Shown: piece by piece, positions 21,280-32,141 of the stretch
Numbering within the stretch: position 1 is the stretch's first letter
Layout: the number at the start of each line of letters is the position of its first letter
Assembly (NCBI RefSeq): GCF_964019385.1
Contig: NC_088655.1
Coordinates: forward strand, 20,444,371-20,508,370
Direction: 5' to 3'
Length of the DNA: 64,000 bases
DNA from: Sycon ciliatum
Taxonomy: Eukaryota; Porifera; Calcarea; Leucosolenida; Sycettidae
The notes under the pieces: model-generated
Seen by the model: the letters and a program-made list of their open reading frames with translations, nothing else
Told to the model about the DNA's origin: nothing
Database searches by the model: none
Translations under genes and position numbers: made by a program

Positions 21280-22349
21280 CAGGTAGACTCCCTCTAATTA
21301 GAATACGGTATAATTCGAACATTCCGTGTAATTCGAACTTTTTCTTCGTACCGATCTTCTGCAAGTCACTTCAAGTTAAATTCGAGTGCATAATTCGAAG
21401 TACGAAAAGTGCACCCACTGGATAATTCGAACTCTGCCTTCGTACAGAAGAGCAGTTTACAGTACAGTGACTATGTCCTTCGAACGCTTATTTCGAAGTG
21501 AGATGGAGTTGCTCTACTCATAATTCGAAGTTCATTTTTCTTCTTCTCTAGCCAAAAGAGTAACTCCAAAAAATTGATCCCTGGTCCGCTCCAGGGTCGA
21601 CAATAGCGTTGAAGAAACCGAAATTCTCTCGAAATTTGATCCAAGCCTGTGCAAGGCAAAGTGCAAAGATTTGATTGAAGATGACTTCTTCCAGGTGGTT
21701 GGTTCCCTTCGCGGATCTCAATGGCTTGTCATGCCGCGCCAGCTCATGCGCAAAGAAGTTTAGGACTGAACAACTACTGGAAGTCGTAAAAATCCTCTAT
21801 GCCTATGCTCCACTTCCGTTCTTCAGAACGACATGCTCCTCTCCGATGGGCTTTCATGACGCAGAGAAGGCAGAGCTGTTCTTTTGCATTGAAATCATTT
21901 CAGGACAACTGCAGCGATTGAAAACTGCTTCACTAGAACTTAGTAGAAGATGAAAATAGTGTCCAATGACTTCATGTCGATCCAGTGTTTTGGTGAAATG
22001 AACTCATTTCGTTGTTCATGACCACCTATGGCACTTGTGCCAGTGGTAGTGAGACTTATCCACTCACCCCCGGCCCACTGTTAGGCGTTGCATCTGCCGC
22101 TAGGGTTTACCGGGTGTTAGCGGCCGTCGTGAGTACCCTTCTGGAACGGACACGATAATTTCCTTATTTTTTTTATTTTTTTATGTTTCGTTGTTGCAAA
22201 TAAAATATGAAAAAATAATCAGCACGCAATTTCGAGCATTTTGACATACATATCAGTATATGGGACTGCATTTTGGATAATTAGAAGTTCCGAATAATTC
22301 GAATATAGTGCCTGGCAATTTGAGGTTCGAATTAGACGGAGTCTACCTG
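21280..22349. mobile_element. pogo-like element, unit V copy (1070 bp)
   Basis: Ends CAGGTAGACTCCCTCT and GACGGAGTCTACCTG, with TA on both sides (21278-21279 and 22350-22351). Collinear with the other unit copies. Confidence 0.8.
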
Positions 22350-22707
22350 TACTTCGACATACTAGCAGCTAATACGTGTAATGGATGGAACATAATATTT
22401 TACCGCCTGCACCTGCTCAGGTGAAAGATTCTGGCGTGATGGCGTCTCTCAAGAATATGCCAATCTTGCACATCTTGTACGCAACGGGAGTGAGGCCAAT
22501 TAAAACAAAATAGACACAACACCCTGGGGCAAAGATCTGGCCACATTGCAGTGTTGAGGAGGCAGTAGATTGAAAATTGCTCCTTCATGCAAGGATTCCA
22601 ATTTTGTGAGGGTCTGTGGAACACACGCGTTTTTTTTTATCGATAGTACATTGTAAGCACAGACCATAATCCTCATGGCTCAGACACCCTATTATACTGT
22701 CCTTGAC

Positions 22708-22805
22708 CGCATTCTTGATGTCACAGTCCGCCCCTGCAGCGAGCAGCGCTGGCACACATCGATTTTTTCTGCCCAGGCAGCATGGTGCAACGGAGTGTTG
22801 CCATG
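22708..22805 (-). pseudogene. Ankyrin exon, frameshifted (unit V, second exon)
   Basis: HGNTPLHHAAWAEKIDVC, then the shared one-base deletion, 98 bp in all, with donor GTCAAG. As the copy nearest the gene start, it would break the frame early in the message if included. Confidence 0.7.
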
Positions 22806-22882
22806 CTGGAAGCAGTTAATTTTACAGAGTAAAGCAGAACAGGATCAGCATGGGTCATGGCACTCTAAATCCGGTTCTTTAC

Positions 22883-22984
22883 CGTATTCTTGATGTTACA
22901 GTCCGCCCCTGCAGCGAGCAGTGCTTGACACACCTCGATTCCTCTCCAGAAACAGACGGCTTTGTGCAACGGAGTTCCGCCATA
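22883..22984 (-). CDS. Ankyrin-repeat exon (unit V, 34 codons)
   Basis: Phase-0 exon, YGGTPLHKAVCFWRGIEVCQ then ALLAAGADCNIKNT. It is one codon longer than the standard exon. Acceptor is CTTCCAG and donor GTAAAG. Together with the 32- and 33-codon versions it shows in-frame length drift in the first helix. Confidence 0.75.
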
Positions 22985-23345
22985 CTGGAAGCACATGCAA
23001 GAAACAACAGTACAGGAAAAAAGTTCTTGGAAAGTCTGAGTGTAGATCTCAATCACAATTGTAAATCAAAGCAAAACAATGCAGAGTGGAATTCAACAGT
23101 TTGTTCATATGGTACTACTTGTCTGGTACTGCCGTGGACATGGAAATCCGGTGGCACGTCTAGCGGCCCCTGGGCGCTGCCCATGCAGCCTTGGCTTGGT
23201 ATGCGCAGTCTACGGTACACACATGCAGTGCGCTGGTCGCATCGGATCAACATGTGCACTGCGTGCAACGTTCTGTACACATTGGGAGCGCCGTTCCCGG
23301 TCGTTCCACTGGATTTCCATGTCCAAGACAGTGCTTACATTGCAT

Positions 23346-24857
23346 GATTGCCATTAGTGTCAAAAGCCGCTCCAACGCGCCTTTGTAGTGCTATTCTACA
23401 ATCAGAGACACGTTCTTGCGATTTGCAGTCACACTCAATGTACAGCGATGATTCAAACACCAGCAGAATCAGGCTCTTTAGCGCTCATGTTAGTGTATGT
23501 CACGCATGAGCTGTGATCTTCGAAATCTCCCGTGATCAAACACCTCGTCAACTTTACAGCTAGCATAAAGTGCATCACAGTCACACGCTTGAAATTTGAC
23601 ATTCACTCGTTTCCCGAATTTCGAGCTTCGGCGCTTGTGTATTTTACTCCCGCTATTTCGAATTATACAGCTTTGGAAAGCTGCATTTAATAGCTTTCCA
23701 ATGGGCCGTCATTTGTTGAATTTGAAGTAGGGAGGCCGAAGTTATAGCTATTTGTACCGTGATCTATGCTCCTTTCCATATGCTCCGTGTGCGTGACGAG
23801 TTACCTCGTCCTTGGCCATTCAAGGTGGTTGTTTCAGGACGAGTTATCTCGTCCTTGGCACTGGAAGGGAGCTAACGTCCACTCGTGGATACAAATTGTG
23901 TTCAGGTCACGACATGACTCCTTTCAGCTGCAATTGCATAAATTTTTGAGTATTTCACGCAATTTGAGCAAGATTGCATCCCTTACTGTGTTGCGTTCCT
24001 CTTTTGGGAGAATGTATCAATTCTGTTACCCCGTGGTTAATAGTCTTGGCAACCATTTCCAAAATATTAAGGACCACAGTGGCCAGAAACCTGGAGTTTC
24101 AGGTCTTGCCATTGGCCCTGTTTTCGGAATTTAAATGCAAAGTACCATAGAAAAAGCGTAGCAGCTCTAAACAATGCGCAAGCAAGTGACGACCTGTGCC
24201 GGGATAGTGTATATGCCAAGCTCAGTAGATGTAACTTAGTGCACACACAGAAGCAGGATATGTGTACGGAAATGTACATAGCAAAGCTGGCGGGAAACTT
24301 CCAAGCACCGATGCAATAACTGGGAGGATCCTCGCGCCAATGTGTTCGATGGAAACCGGTGGAGAATAGCTTGGAAAAGTGCCGGGGTCACCAGACCCTG
24401 CAATATTGAGAAAAGTCCCATTCCGCCAAACCTCCTCTTGAGTTCGAACGCCCCTAACAGTGGAGTAACGTGATACTTCAAGTTTGCTGAGTGACAGAGA
24501 AAGTTCACTAGGCATTATATTATTATTAGATATGCTCACAGCAGAAAAGTGCTGCTAGTAACTTTATTGTTGTGGTCCTGTACCAACTTAAATCCTCTAG
24601 CAGGAACGGCGGAACTGACCCAGTTGGTCAGACAACTGCCGGATCAACTGCTTGGCCACCAATGCATGGCTGCTGCCGAGGATGTCATGTGTTTCCACTA
24701 TTCTATACAGAAAGTAGCAAAGACTATGGTATGGCTGCATCAACCAAAAACTGACTCTGCTCGTCCTGGCTACTCTTCAGGGAAATAATAAATTGGTTGT
24801 GATTAGTTAGCATCAGAGCTAATGATCCATACATGATATCTTCCTGTGCTAGTTTAC
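23346..24857. other. Intronic stretch without recognised exons
   Basis: Lies between exons at 24858 and 22984. It contains two copies of a small palindrome, GACGAGTTACCTCGTCCTTG near 23797 and GACGAGTTATCTCGTCCTTG near 23842. No ankyrin-like or other exon was recognised. Confidence 0.5.
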
Positions 24858-24959
24858 CCAGTCACGGCTACGGCAGTTGACGTCGGCTCCACTTTCCAAA
24901 AGTGCAGCGATCTTCTTCAGATCACCTTGTTGTGATGCAGATAGAAGATCGTCAGACAT
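24858..24959 (-). CDS. Ankyrin gene, exon with first half-repeat (34 codons)
   Basis: Strong acceptor TTCCTTTTCCCTTGTAG is followed directly by ATGTCTGACG. The exon encodes MSDDLLSASQQGDLKKIAAL then LESGADVNCRSRDW and ends at donor GTAAAC, both boundaries in phase 0. The sequence is a typical N-terminal capping ankyrin repeat (L..A...GDL..I..LLESGADVN). Because it follows a splice acceptor, its Met is probably internal, with the true start in the exon at 26480-26580. The next exons downstream are the duplicated repeat exons from 22984 leftward. Confidence 0.8.
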
Positions 24960-25518
24960 CTACAAGGGAAAAGGAAATCAGCAAACATACAGAACAATTT
25001 CAAACCACTTGCATGATCCATATTGTAGTAACGTTATCACATGACTTCTTCAGCTCTTTGCATCCTCTCGTTTCAATTAAAGATGCACTACCAGTTCCTA
25101 CCAGTTCCTACAATGCCCATTCTGAACTGTACATACCCAAGATTATCTTGATCATTATGCTGTTGGTCATAATGGATGCGTTATGCTCTTTTAATATATA
25201 ATTCTGAATTAAGAAAGGGTTTGCTCCCCACACTGGAGCTCACTCTTTTCCATCGCTTTGACTTGGCACTGGACCGACTCACGACTGACATCCAGAGCAC
25301 ATGAGAAGTCCATCGAACCTTCCAGCTCTGTGTGAAGGCAATATCACTCCTTCTTCTACCTGATAATCGTTCTCTCAGACTGACTTTTACGTTGTGTTCG
25401 AACTGTCTGTGAATCTTTTTTCCTTTATTTTCTTTCTTGCCATGTACCAGCTGCTGAACTGTGCAGTTGTAGCAGTCCTTTTTTTGGAGTGTGCAGTAAA
25501 GAGAGAACAGTCACTCAC

Positions 25519-25638
25519 CTTCGTGCTTTGCTCTGGTTGTAGCCAAGTCTTCCTGGGCATCTTTGCAGGGCTCATCGTTACCTCTTCCTCCTCATCATGC
25601 AGCTCAAATGAACTTTGCATCAGCTCTGTTGTCAGCCT
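25519..25638 (-). CDS. Ankyrin gene, upstream exon (40 codons)
   Basis: Open from acceptor ACAAATTGAG to donor GTGAGT, encoding RLTTELMQSSFELHDEEEEV then TMSPAKMPRKTWLQPEQSTK. It is acidic then basic, with no known domain. Both ends are phase 0, matching the exons on either side. The acceptor is only moderately pyrimidine-rich, so the 5' boundary could differ. Confidence 0.5.
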
Positions 25639-26479
25639 CTCAATTTGTATGAAGCCAATCAATTGATATGTGCAACAAAGAGGATTTGCTAGGGTAGAGG
25701 ATGTCCGAGAAATTCATCTTTTATGCTATTATGGGTGATCTTTATACACATCCTAGGGGTATAGCCTTGGGCGTTACCAGGCGTACAGATTTTGCAAATC
25801 CTTGTTTTCAAGTTGAAAATGATGAAAATGGTGCTAAGTACTTCTGTTTTCCATTTTGACTTCTAAGACCTCCACATAGTCTTAGTGCACCTTTTGTAGT
25901 TGGCGTGTTCACCTCTGTGTGCGCCGCTGTGCGCAGGTCATGCCACTGACGTTTACATGTTGTGCAAACATTCAAATAGTCTTCTTCCTGAACTCTTTTT
26001 CTTTGCCATATGAACAACGTTTGCTCTTTGAGTGGAGTGGCAGAAGAGCTCTATCGTTGCGAGTGAATGTGGAATAAAATGCTTGACGACAATTCACCAA
26101 CTGAGAAAACTCCTTACTGTACTTAGCTGAAACCAACCGGTGTTCTATAGCCCAAGCATATGATTTTTTCCAGGCCAGTGTCCCGCCATAGACATTTGGC
26201 CTTGTCACACCATTCTGATGAGTTCATGATGAAGATTCCGTTTTTTCACAACCGGCTGACATGTAAAACTATGCGCAAATGAACTTGACTTATACCGGCT
26301 TGCACCCGCTCCATACCTCTTTGGACAAACCCTGGACGTGCTAGTAGGAGTGCTCTATTTAACCAGTATCTGCTCAGTAACTAGACACACCTCTATTGTT
26401 ACCAACTTCCGCCTCCTTCCATAAGCTTGTGAGGGACAAGGCCCAGGTGAAAGATAAAGCAAAGCAAATCTTGACTCAC
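25639..26479. other. Intron-like stretch
   Basis: Lies between the two 5' exons. Two open minus-strand stretches (about 25810-26208) have no recognisable domain and are in different frames. I do not call them as genes. Confidence 0.4.
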
Positions 26480-26580
26480 TCGTTCCTGCGATGTCAAGAG
26501 CCCGCCTTGGAATGCTGGAAGTTCCTTCTCTCGTCTGTGTGGGAGTGCAATCAGATTTTGTGTTTTTGAGCTGGGCATTT
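26480..26580 (-). CDS. Ankyrin gene, probable first coding exon
   Basis: Acceptor TGTTTCTCTATCAG, then AAATG: the ATG at 26578 opens 33 codons (MPSSKTQNLIALPHRREKEL then PAFQGGLLTSQER) ending in phase 0 at donor GTGAGT. A second frame is also open across the exon, but only the ATG frame joins in phase with the next exon. If right, a 5' UTR intron lies upstream. No promoter was identified. Confidence 0.45.
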
Positions 26581-27149
26581 CTGATAGAGAAACAAGCAAA
26601 GTAAATAATTTAAACTGTTAGGAACATGGATAGAGGGAAAGAGAAAACGACCTGAACATTGCCTGTACACAGGCTACTGTCAACACAGTGGCCCATTGAA
26701 AGCCGTCCAAGTGGACTCCCATGTCCAAGACTCATCACCTTCAGATTCTAATTATGTACCCATTACCCTTGCTGACCAACAGGAATTTGTGTTTATAGCT
26801 GCAGGTAAAGCAGTGTTTTATCAAGTTCGACAACAATCAGCTTGATATATTGAGAGCAGATTCACTATTCTCTCCCTCGTCGCAACCCAACCAAACTCAG
26901 GTACCCAATCCCTGATGGGTCTTTTTGTGAGGGGAATGATCTTCAATGAAATCATGAAATGTAACATGTAAAGAAAAAGGACCTATAAATTACTACGTCC
27001 ACTTCGCCACCACCACATCTGGGCTCTGCGGCCGACCACGAACATTCCGCACAACAGCAAAAAGAGGTTCGGAGTACTGCAAATATTTTAAATGCTTTTG
27101 ACAGCTGTTTCGGCCATCAGAGACCTCATGAGAGAAGGTAGAATGTCAA
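26581..27149. other. Non-coding flank, nothing recognised
   Basis: Upstream of the ankyrin gene and before the SINE cluster. No exon, repeat or promoter element that I can support. Confidence 0.4.
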
Positions 27150-28494
27150 CTGATTCAAAAAAGAAACGAGAGAGCTTGGAAGCTCAGGGCCCTACGCTAT
27201 GCTTTTTTGCCTTGATGACCTAGACAAAAAAGGCATAGGGATGTTATAAATTCTTTAAAAAAGTCCTTTTTTTAAAGACATAACCTGGGATTCGAACCCG
27301 CACTATCGCGCGCCCTGCATGCATCCCCCGATACACTTCGCATACCTACTAATTCTTCCAAGTTGCTTCACGTTATTATCTTGCATTTAAAAGCCCTATT
27401 TGAATATGCATTGTGGCCAGCCGTCTTTGATGGTACAGCACGGGATAGGTACGGGACAGGTACGATCGAGGGTAATACGACACCGTCTACCGCCTTGATG
27501 ACGGCAAAAAAGCACAGGGATGTTATACATTTTTCAATTCTCCTATTTTTTTTTCAGGCATATCCTGGGATTCGAACCCGCACTATCGCCTTACATGCAT
27601 TCCCCCATACACTTCGCATTCATACCCATTCTTCCAAGTTGCTTCACGTTATGATCTTGCGTTTGAAAGCCCTATTTGAATATTGCGGCCAGCTGTATGT
27701 GGCCAGCTGTGTTTGATGGTACGGTACGGTACGGCACAGATACGGGATAGCGCCAGGCATGAAACAAACACACAAACAAACAAACAAAGACACAAATACC
27801 AAACGAGAGAGCTTGGAAGCTCAGGGCCCTACGCTATGCTTTTTTGCCTTGATGACCTAGTCAAAAAAAGCATAGGGATGTTATAAATTCTTATATTAAA
27901 GTTTCAACTTTTTGTTTTTAGACAACACCTGGGATTCGAACCCGCACTCTCGCCCTGCATGCATCCCCCGATACACTTCGCATACATACTGATTCTTTCA
28001 AGTTGCTTCACGTTATGATCTTGTATTTGAAAGCCCTATTTGAATAATATTCAAATATGTAAAAAATATGTAAAAAATTATGCATATTATGCATTGTGGC
28101 CAGCTGTCTTTGATTGTACGGTACGGTACAGGATAGGTACGGGACAGGTACGGGATAGGTACGGTCGAGGGTAATACGACACCGTCTACCGCCTTGATGA
28201 CGGCAAAAAAAGAAAAGGGATGTTATAATTTTTTCAATTCTCCTATTCTTTTTCAAGCATATCCTGGGATTCGAACCCGCATTATCGCCCTACATGCGTT
28301 CCCCCATACACTTCGCATTCATACTCGTTTTTCCAAGTTGCTTCACGTTATGATCTTGCGTTTGAAAACCCTATTTGAATATCACGGCCAGCTGTATGTG
28401 GCCAGCTGTGTTTGATGGTACGGTACGGTACGGGACAGATGCGGGATAGCGCCAGGCGTGACACAAACACACACACACACAAACACCAAATTAA

Positions 28495-28632
28495 AGCTGT
28501 GTGGACCCTGGCTAGCGCCAGACGTTACTGAAGTAACGTCTTCTGCATAGCTACGGGAATTAAAGCTGTGTGGACCCTGGCTAGCGCCAGTCGTTACTGA
28601 AGTAACGTCTTCTGTATAGGCACGGGAATAAA
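28495..28632. repeat. Tandem pair of a 66-bp unit with an internal palindrome
   Basis: Two adjacent copies of TTAAAGCTGTGTGGACCCTG followed by the palindrome AGACGTTACTGAAGTAACGT. A third copy is near 29270-29340. They lie inside the SINE cluster. Confidence 0.8.
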
Positions 28633-28802
28633 TTTCTCCTTTTTTTAAAGACATAACCTGGGATTCGAACCCGCACTATCGCCCTGCATGCATCCCCCGA
28701 TACACTTCGCATACATACTAATTCTTCCAAGTTGCTTCACGTTATGATCTTGCGTTTGAAAGACCTATTTGAATATGCATTGTGGCCAGCCGTCTTTGAT
28801 GG

Positions 28803-28955
28803 CACGGTACGGTACGGTACGGGACAGGTACGGGACAGGTACGGGACAGGTACGGGACAGATACGGGACCGGTACGGGACAGGTATGGGACAGGTACGGG
28901 ACAGGTACGGGACAGGTACGGGACATGTACGGGACAGGTACGGGACAGGTACGGT
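28803..28955. repeat. 11-bp minisatellite (GGTACGGGACA)n
   Basis: About 13 units of an 11-bp repeat in one SINE tail. Shorter runs of the same words occur in neighbouring copies (27440, 28130, 29650), so the expansion arose inside the SINE tail. Confidence 0.9.
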
Positions 28956-29824
28956 CGAGGGTAATACGACACCGTCTACCGCCTTGATGACTTAGGCAAA
29001 AAAGCATAGGGATGTTTTACATTTTTCAATTCTCCTATTTTTTCAGGCATAACCTGGGATTCAAACCCGCACTATCGCCCTACATGCATTCCCCCATTCT
29101 TCCAAGTTGCTTCACGTTATGATCTTGCGTTTGAAAGCCCTATTTGAATATTGCGGCCAGCTGTATGTGGCCAGCTGTGTTTGATGGTACGGTACGGTAC
29201 GGCACAGATACGGGATAGCGCCAGGCGTGACACAAACACACAAACACACAAACAAACAAACACCAAATCAAAGCTGTGTGGACCATGGCTAGCGCCAGAC
29301 GTTACTGAAGTAATGTCTTCTGCATAGCTACGGGAATAAATCACCTATTTTCTGACTCTTGAAACAAGATGGCACGTCAACGAGAGAGCTTGGAAGGTCA
29401 GGGCCCTACGCTACGCCTTTTTGCCTTGATGACCTTGGAAAAAAAAGCATAGCAAATTTTTCATTTGTCCAATTCCTTTTAAGACATAACCTGGGATTCG
29501 AACCCGCACTATCGCCCTGCATGCGCCCCCCGATACACTTCGCATACATACTAATTCTTCCAAGTTGCTTCACATTATGATCTTGTATTTGAAAGCCCCT
29601 ATTTGAATATTGTGGCCAGCTGTTTGTGGCCAACCGTCTTTGATGGTACGGTACGGGACAGGTACGGTCGAGGGTAATACGACACCGTCTACCACCTTGA
29701 TGACCTACGGTTTTTTGCTGATGTGTTGAACAGTCTCGAATTTTGAAGCTATCGGATTTCTACTGAGTTCTGGGCCGGATTCTCGTGCTGTGCACCTCAA
29801 GCTTCAGCTTGGATAGCGCACGCC

Positions 29825-30341
29825 ATGCAGGGAGGCCCTCCGTGTTGCCGGTGCAACGGCAATGGCTCCTGTGTTGGCAGTGTCTGTGTAAAGAGTGGAC
29901 GTAAATGCCGGAATTGCTGCCCTGCTCAGAAAAAACCGTTGCCGAAACAATCCATCTCCAGCCACGCCTCCAGCGCCGCCACCGCCTGCCTTGCGCAGCC
30001 CCGTACTCGTAGGAGTTCAAACGGTACGTCACGTTCTCAGATCACCTGGGCCTGGGGCACTATCCCCGCGACTGCCGACCAGAACAGATGCAGGTACGAG
30101 TCGTACCGTAGTTTCGAACTCCCAACAACATGCATGGGACCTGCTTGATCGTGCGGAAGACCAAGCTCAACAGGCCAATCAGACAGCCCCTGAACCTGCA
30201 GACGTGAGACTCCTGCGCGACCTACATCAGTCGCAGTCTCATCCTGTGAGCGAAATAGTGAACACTACAGACAACCGTTCAGACCAGGAACCGGATGTAG
30301 CACTACCAACACTACCTGCGGTCTCAGCCCTCATTTGTTAG
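29825..30341 (+). pseudogene. N-terminal part of an RT retroelement (Cys-rich domain)
   Basis: Opens with MQGGPPCCRCNGNGSCVG and a series of Cys pairs (CVKSGRKCRNCCP). This is a compact Cys-rich motif I associate with the first domain of the RT elements whose later parts are at 31100-33952. The frame then shifts once near 29900 into a Pro/Gln-rich region that stops at 30341. No catalytic domain here. Assignment depends on the downstream RT parts. Confidence 0.5.
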
Positions 30342-30402
30342 TCTCTCTGTCTCTCCCTCTCTCTGTCTCTCTATATCTCTCTCTCTGTCTCTCTCTCTCT
30401 CT

Positions 30403-30446
<44 letters not shown>

Positions 30447-30475
30447 TTCTCTCTCTCTTTCTCTCTGTTTTTACG
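30340..30475. repeat. (TC)n microsatellite
   Basis: Long TC-rich run (TCTCTCTC...), with no coding value. Confidence 0.95.
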
Positions 30476-31095
30476 GGGCTTCTATTCGAGAGAGGCTTTC
30501 GTTGTATCATTCCACACCAGTATTCCAATCGAATCTCTAAAACTTTCATATTCACAGCAACTCAGCCCAGAGTTAGTATGCGCAGACTACGTCGACTAGG
30601 ACATGTACCAATATGAACATACACGAGATGCTTTTTGGCGCATTTGACCTTCATACATGGCACTACCTGGTCACCCCATGCTTTGCAAATAGTAGTCCGG
30701 GCTTCTATTGGAGAGGAGTTTGTGTTTTTTTTCAAACAGTCCCTGTAGGGGGCTACTATTCGAGAGGGGGACCCTACGGGCAGTATCGTCTTATTACAGG
30801 AAAAGGTCGGTGGAAAAATAACACGGACCTTTCATAACACGTTTTCAAATCTGTGCTGCTTTACTTTATTCTTGGTATGACTGAAGCTAGTACAATCCAA
30901 CAACAGATACGAGAGGCTACAAACAGATTCAGCAGGGAAGAGCGTGCAAAAGAGGACAGTTGGTTGGTTGGTTTATTTTAATTCGCAAAATAAACGGGAA
31001 CTAGACCAAATGATATAAAGGCAAATGGATAAGCCGCATTTGGAAAAGAGAGGACAGGAATTAGAAAATTACGAAAGAAGAAGTATCTGACAGAG
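30476..31095. other. Insert of unknown nature within the RT element
   Basis: Separates the Cys-rich part from the RT part. The words GGGGCTTCTATTCGAGAGAG, GGGCTTCTATTGGAGAGGAG and GGCTACTATTCGAGAGGGGG recur within 300 bases, suggesting a decayed element. No ends or coding region identified. Confidence 0.4.
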
Positions 31096-31099
31096 AAGT

Positions 31100-32058
31100 C
31101 AAGCGAGTATCAGGGTGAAGCAAGGACGTTTGCCGCCTTGGTCATGGATGGAAAGATAGGCTCTGCCACACGTATGCTTGACGGCGACAGTAAGGGCGAC
31201 CTGCATTGCCTTGACAATAGGTGACCACACAGTTCGAGAGATTCTTCGAGAGAAGCATCCAGCAGCATCGCCTCTAAACGAAAACGCAGTTATGGATGGA
31301 GAGCCTCTGCCCAAAACCACATCCGGTCCTCTTCACGGCACTCAATAGGGATGTTATTCACCAAGCTGCACTGCGCACGCATGGTGCAGCCGGGCCTTCA
31401 GGCATGGACGCAGCCAACTGGCGAAAGATTTTTACCTCCTTCCGCTCAGCCTCGGATGCACTGTGCGATGTTCTGGTTACCTGTGCCAGTCGAATAGCTA
31501 CCAAGTATGTGGACCCCATCTCACTGGAAGCTTATGTTGCTTGCCGTCTAGTGCCTTTGGACAAGCAGCCAGGTGTTCGGCCTATCGAGATCGGAGAAGT
31601 CGTCCGTCGCATTCTGGGCAATGCCATACTTCAGATTGTTGGCTCGGCAGTAGAGAGTGCGGTTGGCTGGCTGCAGTTATGTGGTGGGCAAGAGTGCGGC
31701 GTGGAAGCTGCCGTTCATGCGGTGAAGACCACCTTCGATGATGACCACACGGAGGGAGTCCTGTTCGCGGATGCAACGAACGCATTCAATCGCCTAAACA
31801 GAGCTGTTTGTCTACGCAATGTTCAGCGGCTATGTCCTGAGCTCGCGCCAGCTATCATCAACACCTACCACTCACCAGCTCACCTTGGATGTTGGAGGAC
31901 AGGTGATCCTGTCTTCTGAGGGCACCACTCAAGGAGACCCATTGGCTATGCCAATGTATGCGCTTGGCACAGTGCCACTGATCCGGGAATCCGCCGCAGC
32001 TGGGGCCATGCAGTCCTGGTATGCCGATGACGCAACTTCAGCTGGCGCTCTCCGATGA
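31100..32058 (+). pseudogene. Reverse transcriptase domain, frameshifted
   Basis: Successive frames encode LVMDGKIGSATRMLDGDSKG, VREILREKHP, then a 207-residue open frame with GAAGPSGMDAANWRKI, VACRLVPLDKQPGVRPIEIG, LQLCGGQECGVEAAVHA and FADATNAFNRLNR. A third frame continues with SEGTTQGDPLAMPMYAL and SWYADDATSAGAL. The YADD box and the GDP block are classical RT motifs. At least three frame breaks (near 31210, 31300-31320 and 31870) make it non-functional. This RT type is common in sponge and cnidarian genomes to my knowledge. I do not name a clade. Confidence 0.8.
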
Positions 32059-32141
32059 ATGCGCACTCGGTGGTCCATCCTAGTAGATAGGGGCACCAGG
32101 TATGGTTATGACATCAACCCGCATCAAAGTCTGTACTCTTC

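Larger units (their letters stand above)
21016..23345 (-). repeat. Ankyrin exon array, unit V
   Basis: Rightmost unit and the first met by the minus-strand transcript. It holds the MITE fragment, the pogo-like element (21280-22349) and two exons (22883-22984 and 22708-22805). It is separated from the other units by the hAT and tandem-repeat region. Confidence 0.85.
27150..29720 (-). repeat. Cluster of seven tRNA-derived SINE-like copies
   Basis: On the minus strand each copy contains a B-box word GCGGGTTCGAATCCCAGG (plus-strand centres near 27293, 27573, 27937, 28271, 28666, 29062, 29499; the sixth has a mutated box). About 42 bases upstream is an A-box-like TATGCGAAGTGTA. That is the internal RNA polymerase III promoter arrangement of tRNA-related SINEs. 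Copies are 300-400 bp apart and alternate between two tails: one with GGGTAATACGACACCGTCTA, the other with GCGCCAGGCGTGACACAAAC. All are in the same orientation, so the cluster probably grew by tandem duplication. Confidence 0.7.

Noticed and set aside
27287-29510. Functional tRNA genes
   Set aside because: Only the A- and B-box-like words are present; no acceptor stem or cloverleaf can be drawn, and the copies have SINE-type tails.
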